Origin: Lachnospiraceae bacterium
GTDB lineage: Bacteria > Bacillota > Clostridia > Lachnospirales > Lachnospiraceae
Assembly (NCBI GenBank): GCA_017621815.1
Contig: JAGASK010000028.1
Span: 28,140-92,139, forward strand
Length of the DNA stretch: 64,000 nt
Direction: 5' to 3'
The notes beneath the pieces were generated by a model. The model ran no database searches and was not told the DNA's origin. It saw only the letters and a program-made list of their open reading frames with translations. Below, in pieces: positions 52,279-61,400 of this stretch. Both the position numbers and the translations under genes were made by a program. Numbering within the stretch: the first letter of the stretch is position 1; every line of letters begins with the position of its first letter.

Positions 52279-52782
52279 ATGAATGCACCGGAGAAGAAAT
52301 ATCATGTCGAGTTTGATAAGACCATTGAGAGATATTCCGATATGATATACAGGATTGCCATAACCATAACGGGAAATGAGGAAGATGCCAAAGATGCTTT
52401 TCAGGAAACCTTTTTAAGGCTTGTCAGAAGCCGGAATAAGATTGTGAGTGAGGAGCATTTGAAGGCATGGCTGATTCGGGTGGTTACAAATTGTGCAAAA
52501 ACTGTCGCTTCAAGTCCATGGAACAGAAAAACGCAAGGACTTTCAGGGGAAGAAAGTACAAGAGAAGCTGTATGCAGGACAGGAGAAAACAGTCTGCTTT
52601 TGGAATTGCAGAGTCTTCCGGAAAAATATTCCGTGGTTTTATATTTGTATTATTATGAAGGGTATTCTGTTAAAGAAATAGGAAGTCTGTTGGGGAAAAA
52701 CGAAAACAGCATTAAAACTTTATTAAGCAGAGGCAGAAGCCTTCTGCGGAAGGAATTGGAAGGAGGAGAAAGCCATGAATGA
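52279..52782 (+). CDS. ECF-type RNA polymerase sigma factor
   Basis: A 167-residue sigma-70-family factor. Region 2 is SDMIYRIAITITGNEEDAKD followed by AFQETFLRLVRSR and LKAWLIRVVTNCAK; region 4 includes LPEKYSVVLYLYYYEGYSVK and EIGSLLGKNENSIKTLLSRG. It lacks an extracytoplasmic part and acts in the cytoplasm. It overlaps the following gene by 8 nt, the classical sigma/anti-sigma arrangement. GAGGG precedes the ATG. Target promoters are unknown; autoregulation is likely but no matched promoter was identified. Confidence 0.93.
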   Translation: MNAPEKKYHVEFDKTIERYSDMIYRIAITITGNEEDAKDAFQETFLRLVRSRNKIVSEEHLKAWLIRVVTNCAKTVASSPWNRKTQGLSGEESTREAVCRTGENSLLLELQSLPEKYSVVLYLYYYEGYSVKEIGSLLGKNENSIKTLLSRGRSLLRKELEGGESHE

Positions 52783-53419
52783 ATGGGATAAAAAAGCTTT
52801 TGAAGATGCTTACAGCCAGGTTAAGGCACCGGAAACTTTGAAAGCAGATACTCTTTCCAAGATGCTTGAAGAAAATAATAAGGAAAAACCGGCAAGGCAG
52901 GTAAAGAATATATTTCGTTATGGGGCTTGGGCGGCGGCATTATGTGCAGCAGCGCTTTGTTTCATATTATTGCGCCCTTCCGGAATATCTTTTATAACAC
53001 CTATGGAAGATGACGTATATTATGATGAAGTGGAGCTGAAAGATGGGGTAATTCATTTTGTAAAAAACAGAGTTGCCATTTCCATAAGTCCTAATGCAGG
53101 AACGGTAACAATAGGCCAGGAAAACCAGCAGGAGACGGATGAAAATAAAGACGAGACTTCCAAAACCGCAGAGGAAAAAATAACGGAAAGCGGCGGCAGC
53201 ATCAGTTTCCGGGAAACAGATGCGCTTACTTTGCCGGAAATAGCAGAAGAAAACTGGTCTTATATTGGGGAACAGAAAATTTATGTGACAGTTTTAAAGG
53301 CAAATGAGGTCAGATATCAGGCTGTTTTTGAAAAAGATAAAACTGCATATGAAATGATAGGAATCAATGTGAGCCAAAAAGAGTTTATAGAAGAATTGTA
53401 TTTGCGAGTGAAAGAATAG
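52775..53419 (+). CDS. Putative membrane anti-sigma factor
   Basis: A 214-residue protein with a cytoplasmic N-terminal ~47 residues, one membrane helix (YGAWAAALCAAALCFILL) and an extracellular, acidic C-terminal region that includes a Glu/Thr/Lys linker. The size, topology and 8-nt overlap with the sigma gene indicate that it holds the sigma factor inactive. The zinc-finger HxxxCxxC motif of many anti-sigma factors is absent. The extracellular part may receive a signal, possibly from the lipoprotein encoded next. GGAGGAG precedes the ATG. The role is inferred from context. Confidence 0.7.
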   Translation: MNEWDKKAFEDAYSQVKAPETLKADTLSKMLEENNKEKPARQVKNIFRYGAWAAALCAAALCFILLRPSGISFITPMEDDVYYDEVELKDGVIHFVKNRVAISISPNAGTVTIGQENQQETDENKDETSKTAEEKITESGGSISFRETDALTLPEIAEENWSYIGEQKIYVTVLKANEVRYQAVFEKDKTAYEMIGINVSQKEFIEELYLRVKE

Positions 53420-53497
53420 TTTGATTGACAATGAAACTTTTTGAACTCCTTCAGAGTATTAATAATAGGAGTATATAAAACGGAGGAGGAATAAGAA

Positions 53498-55972
53498 GTG
53501 AGATTTAATAAGCTGATAAAAAGAGGATTTATTACAGTTTTTGCAGCAACGTTAGTTTTAACAGGCTGTGCTTCCGGCAAAGCTGATGAGAAAGCAGCCG
53601 GTACGGAAAATGTGGAACAAACGGCAGAAGAAAGTGATGATGCGGAGAAGGAAAATGAAAATAAAGATGAAGATAAAGGGACTTCTGATGCAGAATCAAG
53701 CGGCGGAGAGAATACTCTTGCAGAAGATTTAAAGAAAAAGTATGCGGGGGCAGGCGCCGGAGAATATGACGGTAATGTAATTAAAGTAAACAGGGATGAG
53801 TCTATTCAGCTTGAATTGGGATACAATCCATGGGATACAGATATCAGCCCTGCTGACAGCTTTATTTTTTATCAGGATGCAGAATTGAAATATCCGATAG
53901 AAGTAGGAAGCTATGAATACGATGCTTCGGCAGGTACCCTGACAATCGAACCGCCTTTCTATGGAGTTGCGGAAATGCATACTTCTTCAGATGTTGATTT
54001 AAGCCATTTAAACGGAAATTATCTGTCTGAAGATGAAGAAAACGGCTGGGGAACCTTATCACAGTATTATATGAAAACCTGTGTGGATTTGGAAACAGGT
54101 AAGGAACTGGCTAATCCGACAATAACGGTAATTAAAATTAATGCGGAAATTGCACAGGCGCCGCAGGTTGTTTTTGACCAGACTGAGGATGGATTTGCGC
54201 ATTTTTCGTGGAAACAGGTACCGGGTGCGGAAGGATATCTGCTGTTTAGAATCAATAAGGATGAAGAAGGTCTGTGGAGCTATGGGTATGCTGTTGCTGA
54301 TGTGAAAGGAACAGAGTGGAGCAGCGAGTCAGAAGCTTTTGTAAGTGATTATGATGATTCGATTCTTACTTTAAATTATAGATTTCAGCAGTATTATACC
54401 TCCGAAGATTTTGCTGCATGGGTTGAGGATAGCGACAGTTTTCTGAAAGAATACATGATAGAAGATGACTATGATGAGTATTACAGCGAATATTACGGCG
54501 TGCTTGCTTATAATGCAAATGGGTGCTCACCTGTCAGCAATTTGTTCAGTGCCAAGGATTTGTCCCATATGCTGCCTACGGAAAAGGCGAGCCACAGCAA
54601 TGAGGAGAGCTTTTTCGATATTGAGGGAATTATGGATCTTCCTGCGGTTATGAGTGTAACCATGTGTGATGGAAGTACGGCTCAGAAGGTTCTTACTTAT
54701 GATTTTGACAACGTTCAGATAGATAAGGATTTTAATTGTGTACGTATTAAATGTAAAGCGCTTCAAACGCCTTTTACGGTGGAACTTGCAGCATATGATG
54801 TAAACTGGGATACTCTTGATGCTGATCTTGCGGCGTTGAAGGAGCGTCAGGAAAAGCTGATAAATAAGGGCGGTAATGTTGCTCCGTCTTTAACGGTGGA
54901 AGATGAAACTCAGGAATCTTCAGGTGATGAACGGACTGAAGAAACGCCGGATGATACAAAGGAAGATGCGGAAAAACAGGAAGAAGCAGAAACTACTGGC
55001 AGAACTGAGGTTAAAATCACTGCTAATTCAGCTTTAAGCGAATATATTGCCATCAATATGCTGGAGACCAGGCAGGCTATTGATATTTCGGCCTTTCCGG
55101 AGGCTGCCGATACGGAAAAAGTAGTGGATGCTTTTTTTGAAGCCCAATATCAAAATCCCCTGATTTTAGGCATTCGGGGAGGAAGTATTGACCCGGAACA
55201 GAGAATTTTGTATGTGGAATATGATTTTGACAGGGAATTAACTGCAGGAAAGCAGGAAGCTATTCAGGAAAAAGTAAATGAGATTGTAGGCGAAATTATT
55301 GATGACGGCATGAGCGACGCAGAAAAGGAAATGGCGATTAATACATGGCTTTGTGAAAATGCCTGTTATGATGATTCAGCTCTTGAAAATGCAGAGAAAT
55401 ATTCTTTTACAATGGTAGATGAAGAATTTTATGATTCATTTACGGCTTACGGTATTTTGGTGGACGGAGTCGGTGTTTGTGCCAGCTATTCCGCAGCCTT
55501 TAAGCTGCTTGCGGATGCAGCCGGGCTGGAAAGCATTGTGGTAACGGGATACCTTGACGGCAGTGTGCCCCATGCATGGAATAAAGTAAAGGTTGATGAT
55601 AGCTGGTATATTGTAGATGCCACTAATAATGATAATGATGTGATTCATAATGCATTGTTTAATCTTTCGGATGCTGCTGCTTACGGAACTCTTGTGGAAA
55701 ATGACAGCTTTGTTATGAATGACAGCATTTATAATTATGCGGCTGATACAGATGAACTGGAGTATTACCATGCAACAGAACGTTATTTTGACAAGAATGA
55801 AATTGCATCTGAACTGGCAGAACTTCTTACAACAGACGGAAAAGCAGTTTTAAGGACAGACTATAATATTGATGACGAGGAGTTTTATGGTATTGCCCAA
55901 CAGGCGGCAGACGAAGCGCAGAAAAACATAAACGGATTTTACTGGATGGGAGTTATTCATCTGGAAGAATAG
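53498..55972 (+). CDS. Large lipoprotein with transglutaminase-like domain
   Basis: An 824-residue lipoprotein with a GTG start and lipobox LTGC (Cys ~25), a long Glu/Lys/Asp-rich linker, beta-rich middle segments including a fibronectin-like stretch around FAHFSWKQVPGAEGYLLFRI, a second acidic linker (~475-500), and a C-terminal transglutaminase-like fold. The Cys661/His692/Asp707 triad is visible in GVGVCASYSA, PHAWNKV and YIVDATNND, so cysteine-protease or amidase-type chemistry on cell-surface substrates is possible. It follows sigma and anti-sigma genes (78-nt gap, GGAGGAGG site), probably as the output or signal-linked product of that module. No specific substrate can be named. Confidence 0.85.
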   Translation: MRFNKLIKRGFITVFAATLVLTGCASGKADEKAAGTENVEQTAEESDDAEKENENKDEDKGTSDAESSGGENTLAEDLKKKYAGAGAGEYDGNVIKVNRDESIQLELGYNPWDTDISPADSFIFYQDAELKYPIEVGSYEYDASAGTLTIEPPFYGVAEMHTSSDVDLSHLNGNYLSEDEENGWGTLSQYYMKTCVDLETGKELANPTITVIKINAEIAQAPQVVFDQTEDGFAHFSWKQVPGAEGYLLFRINKDEEGLWSYGYAVADVKGTEWSSESEAFVSDYDDSILTLNYRFQQYYTSEDFAAWVEDSDSFLKEYMIEDDYDEYYSEYYGVLAYNANGCSPVSNLFSAKDLSHMLPTEKASHSNEESFFDIEGIMDLPAVMSVTMCDGSTAQKVLTYDFDNVQIDKDFNCVRIKCKALQTPFTVELAAYDVNWDTLDADLAALKERQEKLINKGGNVAPSLTVEDETQESSGDERTEETPDDTKEDAEKQEEAETTGRTEVKITANSALSEYIAINMLETRQAIDISAFPEAADTEKVVDAFFEAQYQNPLILGIRGGSIDPEQRILYVEYDFDRELTAGKQEAIQEKVNEIVGEIIDDGMSDAEKEMAINTWLCENACYDDSALENAEKYSFTMVDEEFYDSFTAYGILVDGVGVCASYSAAFKLLADAAGLESIVVTGYLDGSVPHAWNKVKVDDSWYIVDATNNDNDVIHNALFNLSDAAAYGTLVENDSFVMNDSIYNYAADTDELEYYHATERYFDKNEIASELAELLTTDGKAVLRTDYNIDDEEFYGIAQQAADEAQKNINGFYWMGVIHLEE

Positions 55973-56037
55973 CGGACAGGAGAAGGAATACAATAAAAAA
56001 GTAAGTGATTCGGTCAGGTGCATTTTGAAAATACGAA

Positions 56038-56079
56038 ACAATAGAAAGCACGCTTTGTGAACCTTCTGTTGTCATGAAT
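56038..56079 (+). repeat. Dispersed palindromic element, copy D
   Basis: ACAATAGAAAG (56038-56048), CACGCTTTGTGAAC, then TTCTGTTGT and the tail CATGAAT (56073-56079). With copy B at 52181 it brackets the sigma-factor module. Confidence 0.75.
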
Positions 56080-56085
56080 AATATG

Positions 56086-56120
56086 GGACATTCTGTCAGT
56101 GCAAGGCAGAATGTCCTATA
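56086..56120 (+). terminator. Intrinsic terminator after transglutaminase lipoprotein
   Basis: GGACATTCTG (56086-56095) pairs with CAGAATGTCC (56107-56116), followed by TATATTTTAT. Confidence 0.7.
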
Positions 56121-56154
56121 TTTTATGAATAAATTAAACCTTTAAAATAAATTC

Positions 56155-56183
56155 TTGATTTTTACAATGCAGTTTAGTATAGT
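56155..56183 (+). promoter_or_regulatory. plsX promoter
   Basis: TTGATT (56155-56160), 17 nt, TATAGT (56178-56183), 29 nt ahead of the plsX ATG. No FapR-type palindrome was recognised. Confidence 0.7.
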
Positions 56184-56211
56184 TAAATAGGTATATGGAT
56201 GGAGGTATTAT

Positions 56212-57225
56212 ATGGCAGAATTAGTTAAAGTTGCTGTAGATGCCATGGGCGGAGATAATGCTCCTGTGGAAATTGTTAAAGGCGCTGTGGAAGCAATTAA
56301 TGAGAGCTCTCATGTAAAAGTCTTTCTGGTTGGACAGGAAGATGTTGTAAATGCGGAACTTTCAAAATATACATATAATAAAGAACAGATGGAAGTGGTG
56401 AATGCCACAGAGATTATTGAAACAGCAGAGCCTCCCGTTATGGCTATCAGGAAGAAAAAAGATTCTTCTCTTGTGAAGGCTCTTTATCTTGTGAAGGATG
56501 GAACCTGCGATGCTTATGTTTCCGCAGGAAGTACCGGTGCAACTTTAGTCGGCGGCCAGGTGATTGTGGGAAGAATAAAAGGTGTGGAACGTCCGCCCCT
56601 TGCCCCGTTAATTCCTACAGAGAAGGGCTGTGCCCTGCTTATTGACTGCGGCGCTAATGTAGATGCAAGACCCTCGCATCTTGTTCAGTTTGCCAAGATG
56701 GGTTCCGTTTATATGGAAAATGTCATGAAGGTAAAAAATCCCAGGGTTGCTATTGTAAATATCGGTGCAGAGGAAGATAAGGGAAATGCCCTTGTAAAGG
56801 AAACTTATCCTTTGTTAAAGAATTGTCCCGACATTAATTTTACCGGAAATATAGAAGCAAGGGATATTCCTACAGGAAGTGCAGATGTTATTGTGTGTGA
56901 GGCTTTTGTGGGGAATGTTATTTTGAAAATGTATGAAGGTGTTGGCGGAACACTGATTAAAAAGGTAAAAGCGGGAATGATGACTTCGCTTCGCAGCAAA
57001 ATCGGAGCACTTTTAGTGAAGCCTGCTTTAAAGAATACGCTGAAAGCGTTTGACCTTGAGCAATACGGCGGTGCTCCCATGTTGGGATTAAACGGACTTG
57101 TTGTGAAAACTCACGGAAGTTCCAAAGCAGTGGAAATTAAGAATTCTATTCTGCAGTGTATTACATTTACAGAACAGAATATTAATGAAAAAATAAAAGA
57201 AAAAATTACTATGGAAGAAAGTTAA
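56212..57225 (+). CDS. plsX: Phosphate acyltransferase PlsX
   Basis: A 337-residue enzyme, normal PlsX length. It makes acyl phosphate from acyl-ACP for the first acylation of glycerol 3-phosphate. Motifs include [20 protein letters not shown] at the N terminus, [22 protein letters not shown] and [12 protein letters not shown], then [11 protein letters not shown] and [21 protein letters not shown] precedes the ATG. acpP follows 16 nt downstream, the standard plsX-acpP arrangement. Confidence 0.96.
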   Translation: MAELVKVAVDAMGGDNAPVEIVKGAVEAINESSHVKVFLVGQEDVVNAELSKYTYNKEQMEVVNATEIIETAEPPVMAIRKKKDSSLVKALYLVKDGTCDAYVSAGSTGATLVGGQVIVGRIKGVERPPLAPLIPTEKGCALLIDCGANVDARPSHLVQFAKMGSVYMENVMKVKNPRVAIVNIGAEEDKGNALVKETYPLLKNCPDINFTGNIEARDIPTGSADVIVCEAFVGNVILKMYEGVGGTLIKKVKAGMMTSLRSKIGALLVKPALKNTLKAFDLEQYGGAPMLGLNGLVVKTHGSSKAVEIKNSILQCITFTEQNINEKIKEKITMEES

Positions 57226-57241
57226 GAAAGGAATTGTAACA

Positions 57242-57472
57242 ATGGAATTTGAAAAATTAAAAAAAGTAATTGCAGACGTGTTAAATGTCGACCCTGAAGA
57301 AATCACAATGGAAACTACTTTTGTTGATGATTTGGGAGCGGATTCCTTGGATGTTTTTCAGATTATTATGGGATTAGAGGAAGAATTTGATATTGAAATC
57401 CCTGCTGAGGATGCAGAAAAAATTACCACAGTGGAAGAAGCAGTTAATTTAATTAAAAGTGCAATGAATTAA
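57242..57472 (+). CDS. acpP: Acyl carrier protein
   Basis: A 76-residue acidic four-helix protein. The phosphopantetheine attachment serine is in [20 protein letters not shown]. It carries acyl chains in fatty-acid synthesis and works with PlsX encoded immediately upstream. AAAGGAATTG precedes the ATG at normal spacing. Confidence 0.97.
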   Translation: MEFEKLKKVIADVLNVDPEEITMETTFVDDLGADSLDVFQIIMGLEEEFDIEIPAEDAEKITTVEEAVNLIKSAMN

Positions 57473-57505
57473 AACTACGCTTTGCGGAAACCTGATTGTC
57501 AAGAA

Positions 57506-57549
57506 CAACATCAGAAAGCAAGCTTTGTATTCTTTCCGGTGTCATGAAA
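57506..57549 (+). repeat. Diverged copy G of the dispersed element
   Basis: ACATCAGAAAG, CAAGCTTTG, TTCTTTCCGGTGTCATGAAA: the same order as other copies (AGAAAG, central CTTTG, CTTTC, TGTCATGAA) but with many changes. A fragment just before it (TACGCTTTGCGGAA, 57476-57489) looks like a second partial copy. Confidence 0.5.
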
Positions 57550-57573
57550 AGCCCTTTGTAATAAGGGCTTTTT
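57547..57573 (+). terminator. Intrinsic terminator after acpP
   Basis: AAAAGCCCTT (57547-57556) pairs with AAGGGCTTTT across a 6-nt loop, continuing into a T tract at 57569-57573. Confidence 0.85.
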
Positions 57574-57579
57574 CTTACA

Positions 57580-57690
57580 GTCAAATACCCCGATGCAAGC
57601 ATACGGGGTATTTGACCCTCGCGGCAGCCGCCAAATGGGCATGCGAGCATGTCCGCTTGGCTCGTTGCTCGCGGGAATAAGCAGCGAAGC
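57580..57690 (+). other. Highly structured non-coding segment before rnc
   Basis: GTCAAATACCCCG (57580-57592) and CGGGGTATTTGAC (57604-57616) form a perfect 13-bp stem with an 11-nt loop. Next, GCCAA...GGGCATG, loop CGAG, CATGTCC...TTGGC form a nested stem at ~57629-57660, flanked by CCTCGCGG and CTCGCGGG. This segment is noticeably more GC-rich than its surroundings. It could be a structured RNA or a repeat unit; no known class is recognised. Confidence 0.5.
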
Positions 57691-57719
57691 TGTGTTCGTT
57701 ATGACGTTATGATAAGTAA

Positions 57720-57741
57720 AAGCGCCTTTAAACAGGCGCTT
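57720..57741 (+). other. Hairpin in the rnc leader
   Basis: AAGCGCCT and AGGCGCTT form a perfect 8-bp stem with a 6-nt loop, 19 nt before the chosen rnc start. RNase III genes are often autoregulated by cleavage of a leader hairpin; that role here is inferred. Confidence 0.5.
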
Positions 57742-57759
57742 ATTGGAGTTTTGAGTTAT

Positions 57760-58446
57760 ATGTTTGCAGGCAATAGTAAAGAGTTAGAAAAGAAAATAAG
57801 TTATTATTTTAAAAATAAGGAACTGCTCAGACAGGCGCTGACCCACAGTTCTTTTTCCAATGAGCAGAAAATCAATAAGCATAAGAATTATGAAAGACTG
57901 GAATTTTTAGGGGATGCGGTGCTGGAACTTGCATCCAGTAAATTCTTTTTCCTGAACAATCCTGACATGTCGGAAGGTCAGATGACAAAGCTGCGTTCTT
58001 CTATGGTATGCGAACCTGCCCTTGCTTTCTGCGCAAAGGATTTAAAGCTGGGAGAATATATTCTGCTTGGCAAAGGGGAAGAGGCTACCGGCGGGCGCGG
58101 CAGGGATTCCATAATATCAGATGTAATGGAAGCGCTTATCGGTGCCATATATTTGGACAGCGGTTTTGAAGAAGCTGAGAAATTTATTTTAAAATTTATT
58201 TTATCCGATTTGGAAAGCAAGCAGCTTTTTTATGACAGTAAGACAATTCTTCAGGAAAAGGTGCAGAAAAACGGACAGGTTCTGCATTATGAACTTATTG
58301 AAGAGAAAGGTCCTGACCATGATAAGCAGTTTACGGTGGAAGCTTATGTAGATAACAAAGCCGTAGGCAGGGGAGTGGGAAGAACCAAAAAAGCAGCGGA
58401 ACAGCAGGCTGCTTACGGAGTACTTATCGAATGGGAGAAACAGTAG
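57760..58446 (+). CDS. rnc: Ribonuclease III
   Basis: A 228-residue double-strand-specific endoribonuclease. The signature ERLEFLGDAVLELA and the second catalytic segment ISDVMEALIGAIYLDSGF are present (Glu and Asp metal ligands); a double-stranded RNA-binding domain covers ~residues 155-225 (KTILQEKVQKNG, GRTKKAAEQQAA). Start 57760 matches usual family length and follows GGAG; an upstream open stretch back to 57649 runs through GC-rich structured DNA and a hairpin, so it is not thought to be translated. smc follows 4 nt downstream. Confidence 0.95.
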   Translation: MFAGNSKELEKKISYYFKNKELLRQALTHSSFSNEQKINKHKNYERLEFLGDAVLELASSKFFFLNNPDMSEGQMTKLRSSMVCEPALAFCAKDLKLGEYILLGKGEEATGGRGRDSIISDVMEALIGAIYLDSGFEEAEKFILKFILSDLESKQLFYDSKTILQEKVQKNGQVLHYELIEEKGPDHDKQFTVEAYVDNKAVGRGVGRTKKAAEQQAAYGVLIEWEKQ

Positions 58447-58450
58447 TTTT

Positions 58451-61400
58451 ATGTATCTTAAGAGTATAGAAATACACGGATTTAAATCCTTTGCAAATAA
58501 AATAGTATTTCAGTTTCATAATGGAATTACAGGGATTGTAGGACCTAACGGAAGCGGTAAGAGCAATGTTGCCGACGCAGTGCGCTGGGTACTGGGAGAA
58601 CAGAGAATTAAACAGCTGCGAGGCGCTTCTATGCAGGATGTTATCTTCTCCGGTACGGAAATGAGAAAACCATTAGGGTATGCTTATGTAGCTATTACTT
58701 TGGATAATTCGGACCACCAGCTGGCTATAGATTATGATGAAGTAACTGTGGCAAGAAGAATTTACCGTTCCGGCGAAAGTGAATATCTTTTAAACGGAAC
58801 CGCCTGCAGGTTAAAAGATGTAAATGAGCTTTTTTATGATACCGGTATCGGTAAGGAAGGCTATTCCATTATCGGACAGGGACAGATTGATAAAATTTTA
58901 AGCGGTAAGCCGGAAGAGAGACGTGAACTGTTTGATGAAGCCGCCGGAATCGTAAAGTTTAAGAGAAGGAAAACCGCAGCCCAGAAAAAGCTTGAGGATG
59001 AGAAACAAAATCTTATCCGTGTCAATGATATCCTTTCAGAGCTTGAAAAACAGACAGGGCCTTTGGAAAAGCAATCTGAGGTTGCCAAAATCTATCTGAA
59101 GAAAAAAGAAGAATTAAAGACTCTTGATGTTAATATGTTTCTGCTTGAAAATATCAGGCTTCAGGAGCAGTTAAAGGCTGCTGATGAAAAGTATGAAATT
59201 GCCAGCGGAGACCTGGAAAACACTTCACAGCAGTATGAGAAAATTAAAGAAGAATATGAGCAGATACAGGGACAAATAGAGCTTCTTGATGAAACTATTG
59301 AAAAGAACCGTTCCGCGTTGACAGATACCAGTGTCCTTCGTGGGAAGCTGGAAGGTGAAATCAATGTCCTGAAGGAACAGATACATTCGGCAAAAAACAA
59401 TGAAGAACATTTACTTTCACGGAAAAGTACCGTTCAGAAGGAAATTGATGAAAAGAATAAAGATAAGGACGGTATTTTAAAAGATAAGAATGTAATCGAT
59501 GAGCAGGTTGCGGAAATTGAAAAAGCCAGAAATGAGGCTAAGGACAAGCTGCTTGCCGTTCAGAATAAAATAGAAGAGCTGAATAATAACATAGAAAGCG
59601 GTAAAAACACTATCATTGATGCGCTGAATTCAAGAGCCACCATTAAATCCAAGCTGGGCCGTTACGATACCATGACAGAGCAGGTCAATATTCGTAAGGC
59701 AGAGCTTACTTCCCGTCTTCTTCGTATGAAATCCGATGAAGCCCAGCAGGAAGCAGCTATGAAACAGCTGGAGGAAGAGTTTGAAAAGATTAATGAGGAT
59801 ATCAGGGCTTTAAATGACGCGCAGACCTCAAAAGAAGAAAAACTTTCCCTGATTCGGGATGAACTGGCAGCAAAGGACCAGAAGCTTCGTGATACCCAGG
59901 TAAGCTATCACCAGGAAAAATCCAGGCTGGAAGCCCTTTCCAATTTAACGGAGCGTTATGAAGGCTATGGCGGCAGTGTCAAAAAGGTAATGGAATGCAA
60001 GGACAGGGAAAAGGGTATTATAGGTGTTGTTGCTGACATTATTAAAGTGGATAAAAAATATGAGACTGCAATTGAAACGGCTCTGGGAGGCAATATTCAG
60101 AATATTGTTACCGATGATGAAGAAACCGCAAAACGGATGATTACGTTTCTGAAGCAGAATAAGGGCGGAAGGGCAACCTTTCTCCCTCTTACCAGTATTA
60201 CCAAGCCGCAGGAATTCAAGAATCCGGAGGCTTTAAAGGAAAAAGGCGTTATCGGCATGGCGGATGAACTGGTAAATGTGGAATCCAGATACCGCAATGT
60301 GGCAAAGGCCATGCTGGGACGTATTGTTGTGGTTGATAATGTTGACAATGCGGTAAAAATTGCCAGAAAATTTGATTATGGCATTCGTATGGTTACCGTT
60401 GAAGGAGAACTGTTGGTGCCCGGAGGTGCCATCAGTGGAGGTGCCTTTAAAAATAACAGCAATCTTCTGGGACGAAGAAGAGAAATGGAAGAAATGGAAG
60501 CCAAGGTTAAAAAGTACCTGAAGGAAATAGACACGCTTCTTCAGAAAATTGAAGATACCAAGGCGGAAAGAAATAAACTCAGGTTAAGTCTGGAAGAGGA
60601 TAAAGCAGCACTTCAGAAAAAGTTTATTGAGCAGAATACTGCCCGTTTGAATGTAATTAAAGCGCAGGAACGTAAGGACGAAGCTTCTGAAGGTTCCCTG
60701 GAGCTTAAGGCTGAAGAGAGGGAAATTGAAAATCAGATTCAGGAAATCCGCTTAAGTAAAGAGGAAATTCAGAAAGAACTTCAGGATTCAGAGGCTCTTG
60801 AAAAACAGGTGGAGCTTCAGATTAAAGAATTTCAGGCACAGCTGGAAGAAAGACGAGTGGAAGAATCAGAGGAATCCGCGCATGTGGCTTCCTGGGATGT
60901 TGAAGTGGAAAAAATGCTTCAGCAGCAAGGCTTCCATCAGCAGAATGTAGACCGTATCAATGGTGAAATCGACCGTTTTGCTGCGGAACTGGCTGAAATT
61001 GAAGAAGGCCTTTCAAAGAGCAGTGAAGATATTAAAAATAAAGAAAACAGCATTATTGAAATACAGCAGACCATTGCAGCTTCCCACACGACGCAGAACG
61101 ATACGGAAAAACAGCTGCAGGAGGATATTGCAAAGAAGGAAGAACTGAGCGCAAAACAGAAGAATTTCTTTAAAGACAGAGAGTCATTATCGGAGAGGAT
61201 GACGGCTCTTGACAAGGAAGTTTACAGGCTGAATGCCCAGAAGGAAAAATTTCAGGAGGCTCTGGAATCCCAGATTAATTATATGTGGGATGAGTATGAG
61301 ATTACCCTGTCAGATGCCGGAGCTTTGCGCAATGAAGAAATGACTGATTTGCCGGCGATGAAGAAGGAAATTGCTTCCCTGAAAGAACAGATTAAGAAGC

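Noticed and set aside
21374-57549. CRISPR array
   Set aside because: The repeated element is dispersed over 36 kb, imperfect and without regular spacers; no cas genes are present.
57649-57759. Longer RNase III with 37 extra N-terminal residues
   Set aside because: The extra stretch crosses GC-rich palindromes and a hairpin, has no good ribosome binding site, and is outside the family length.
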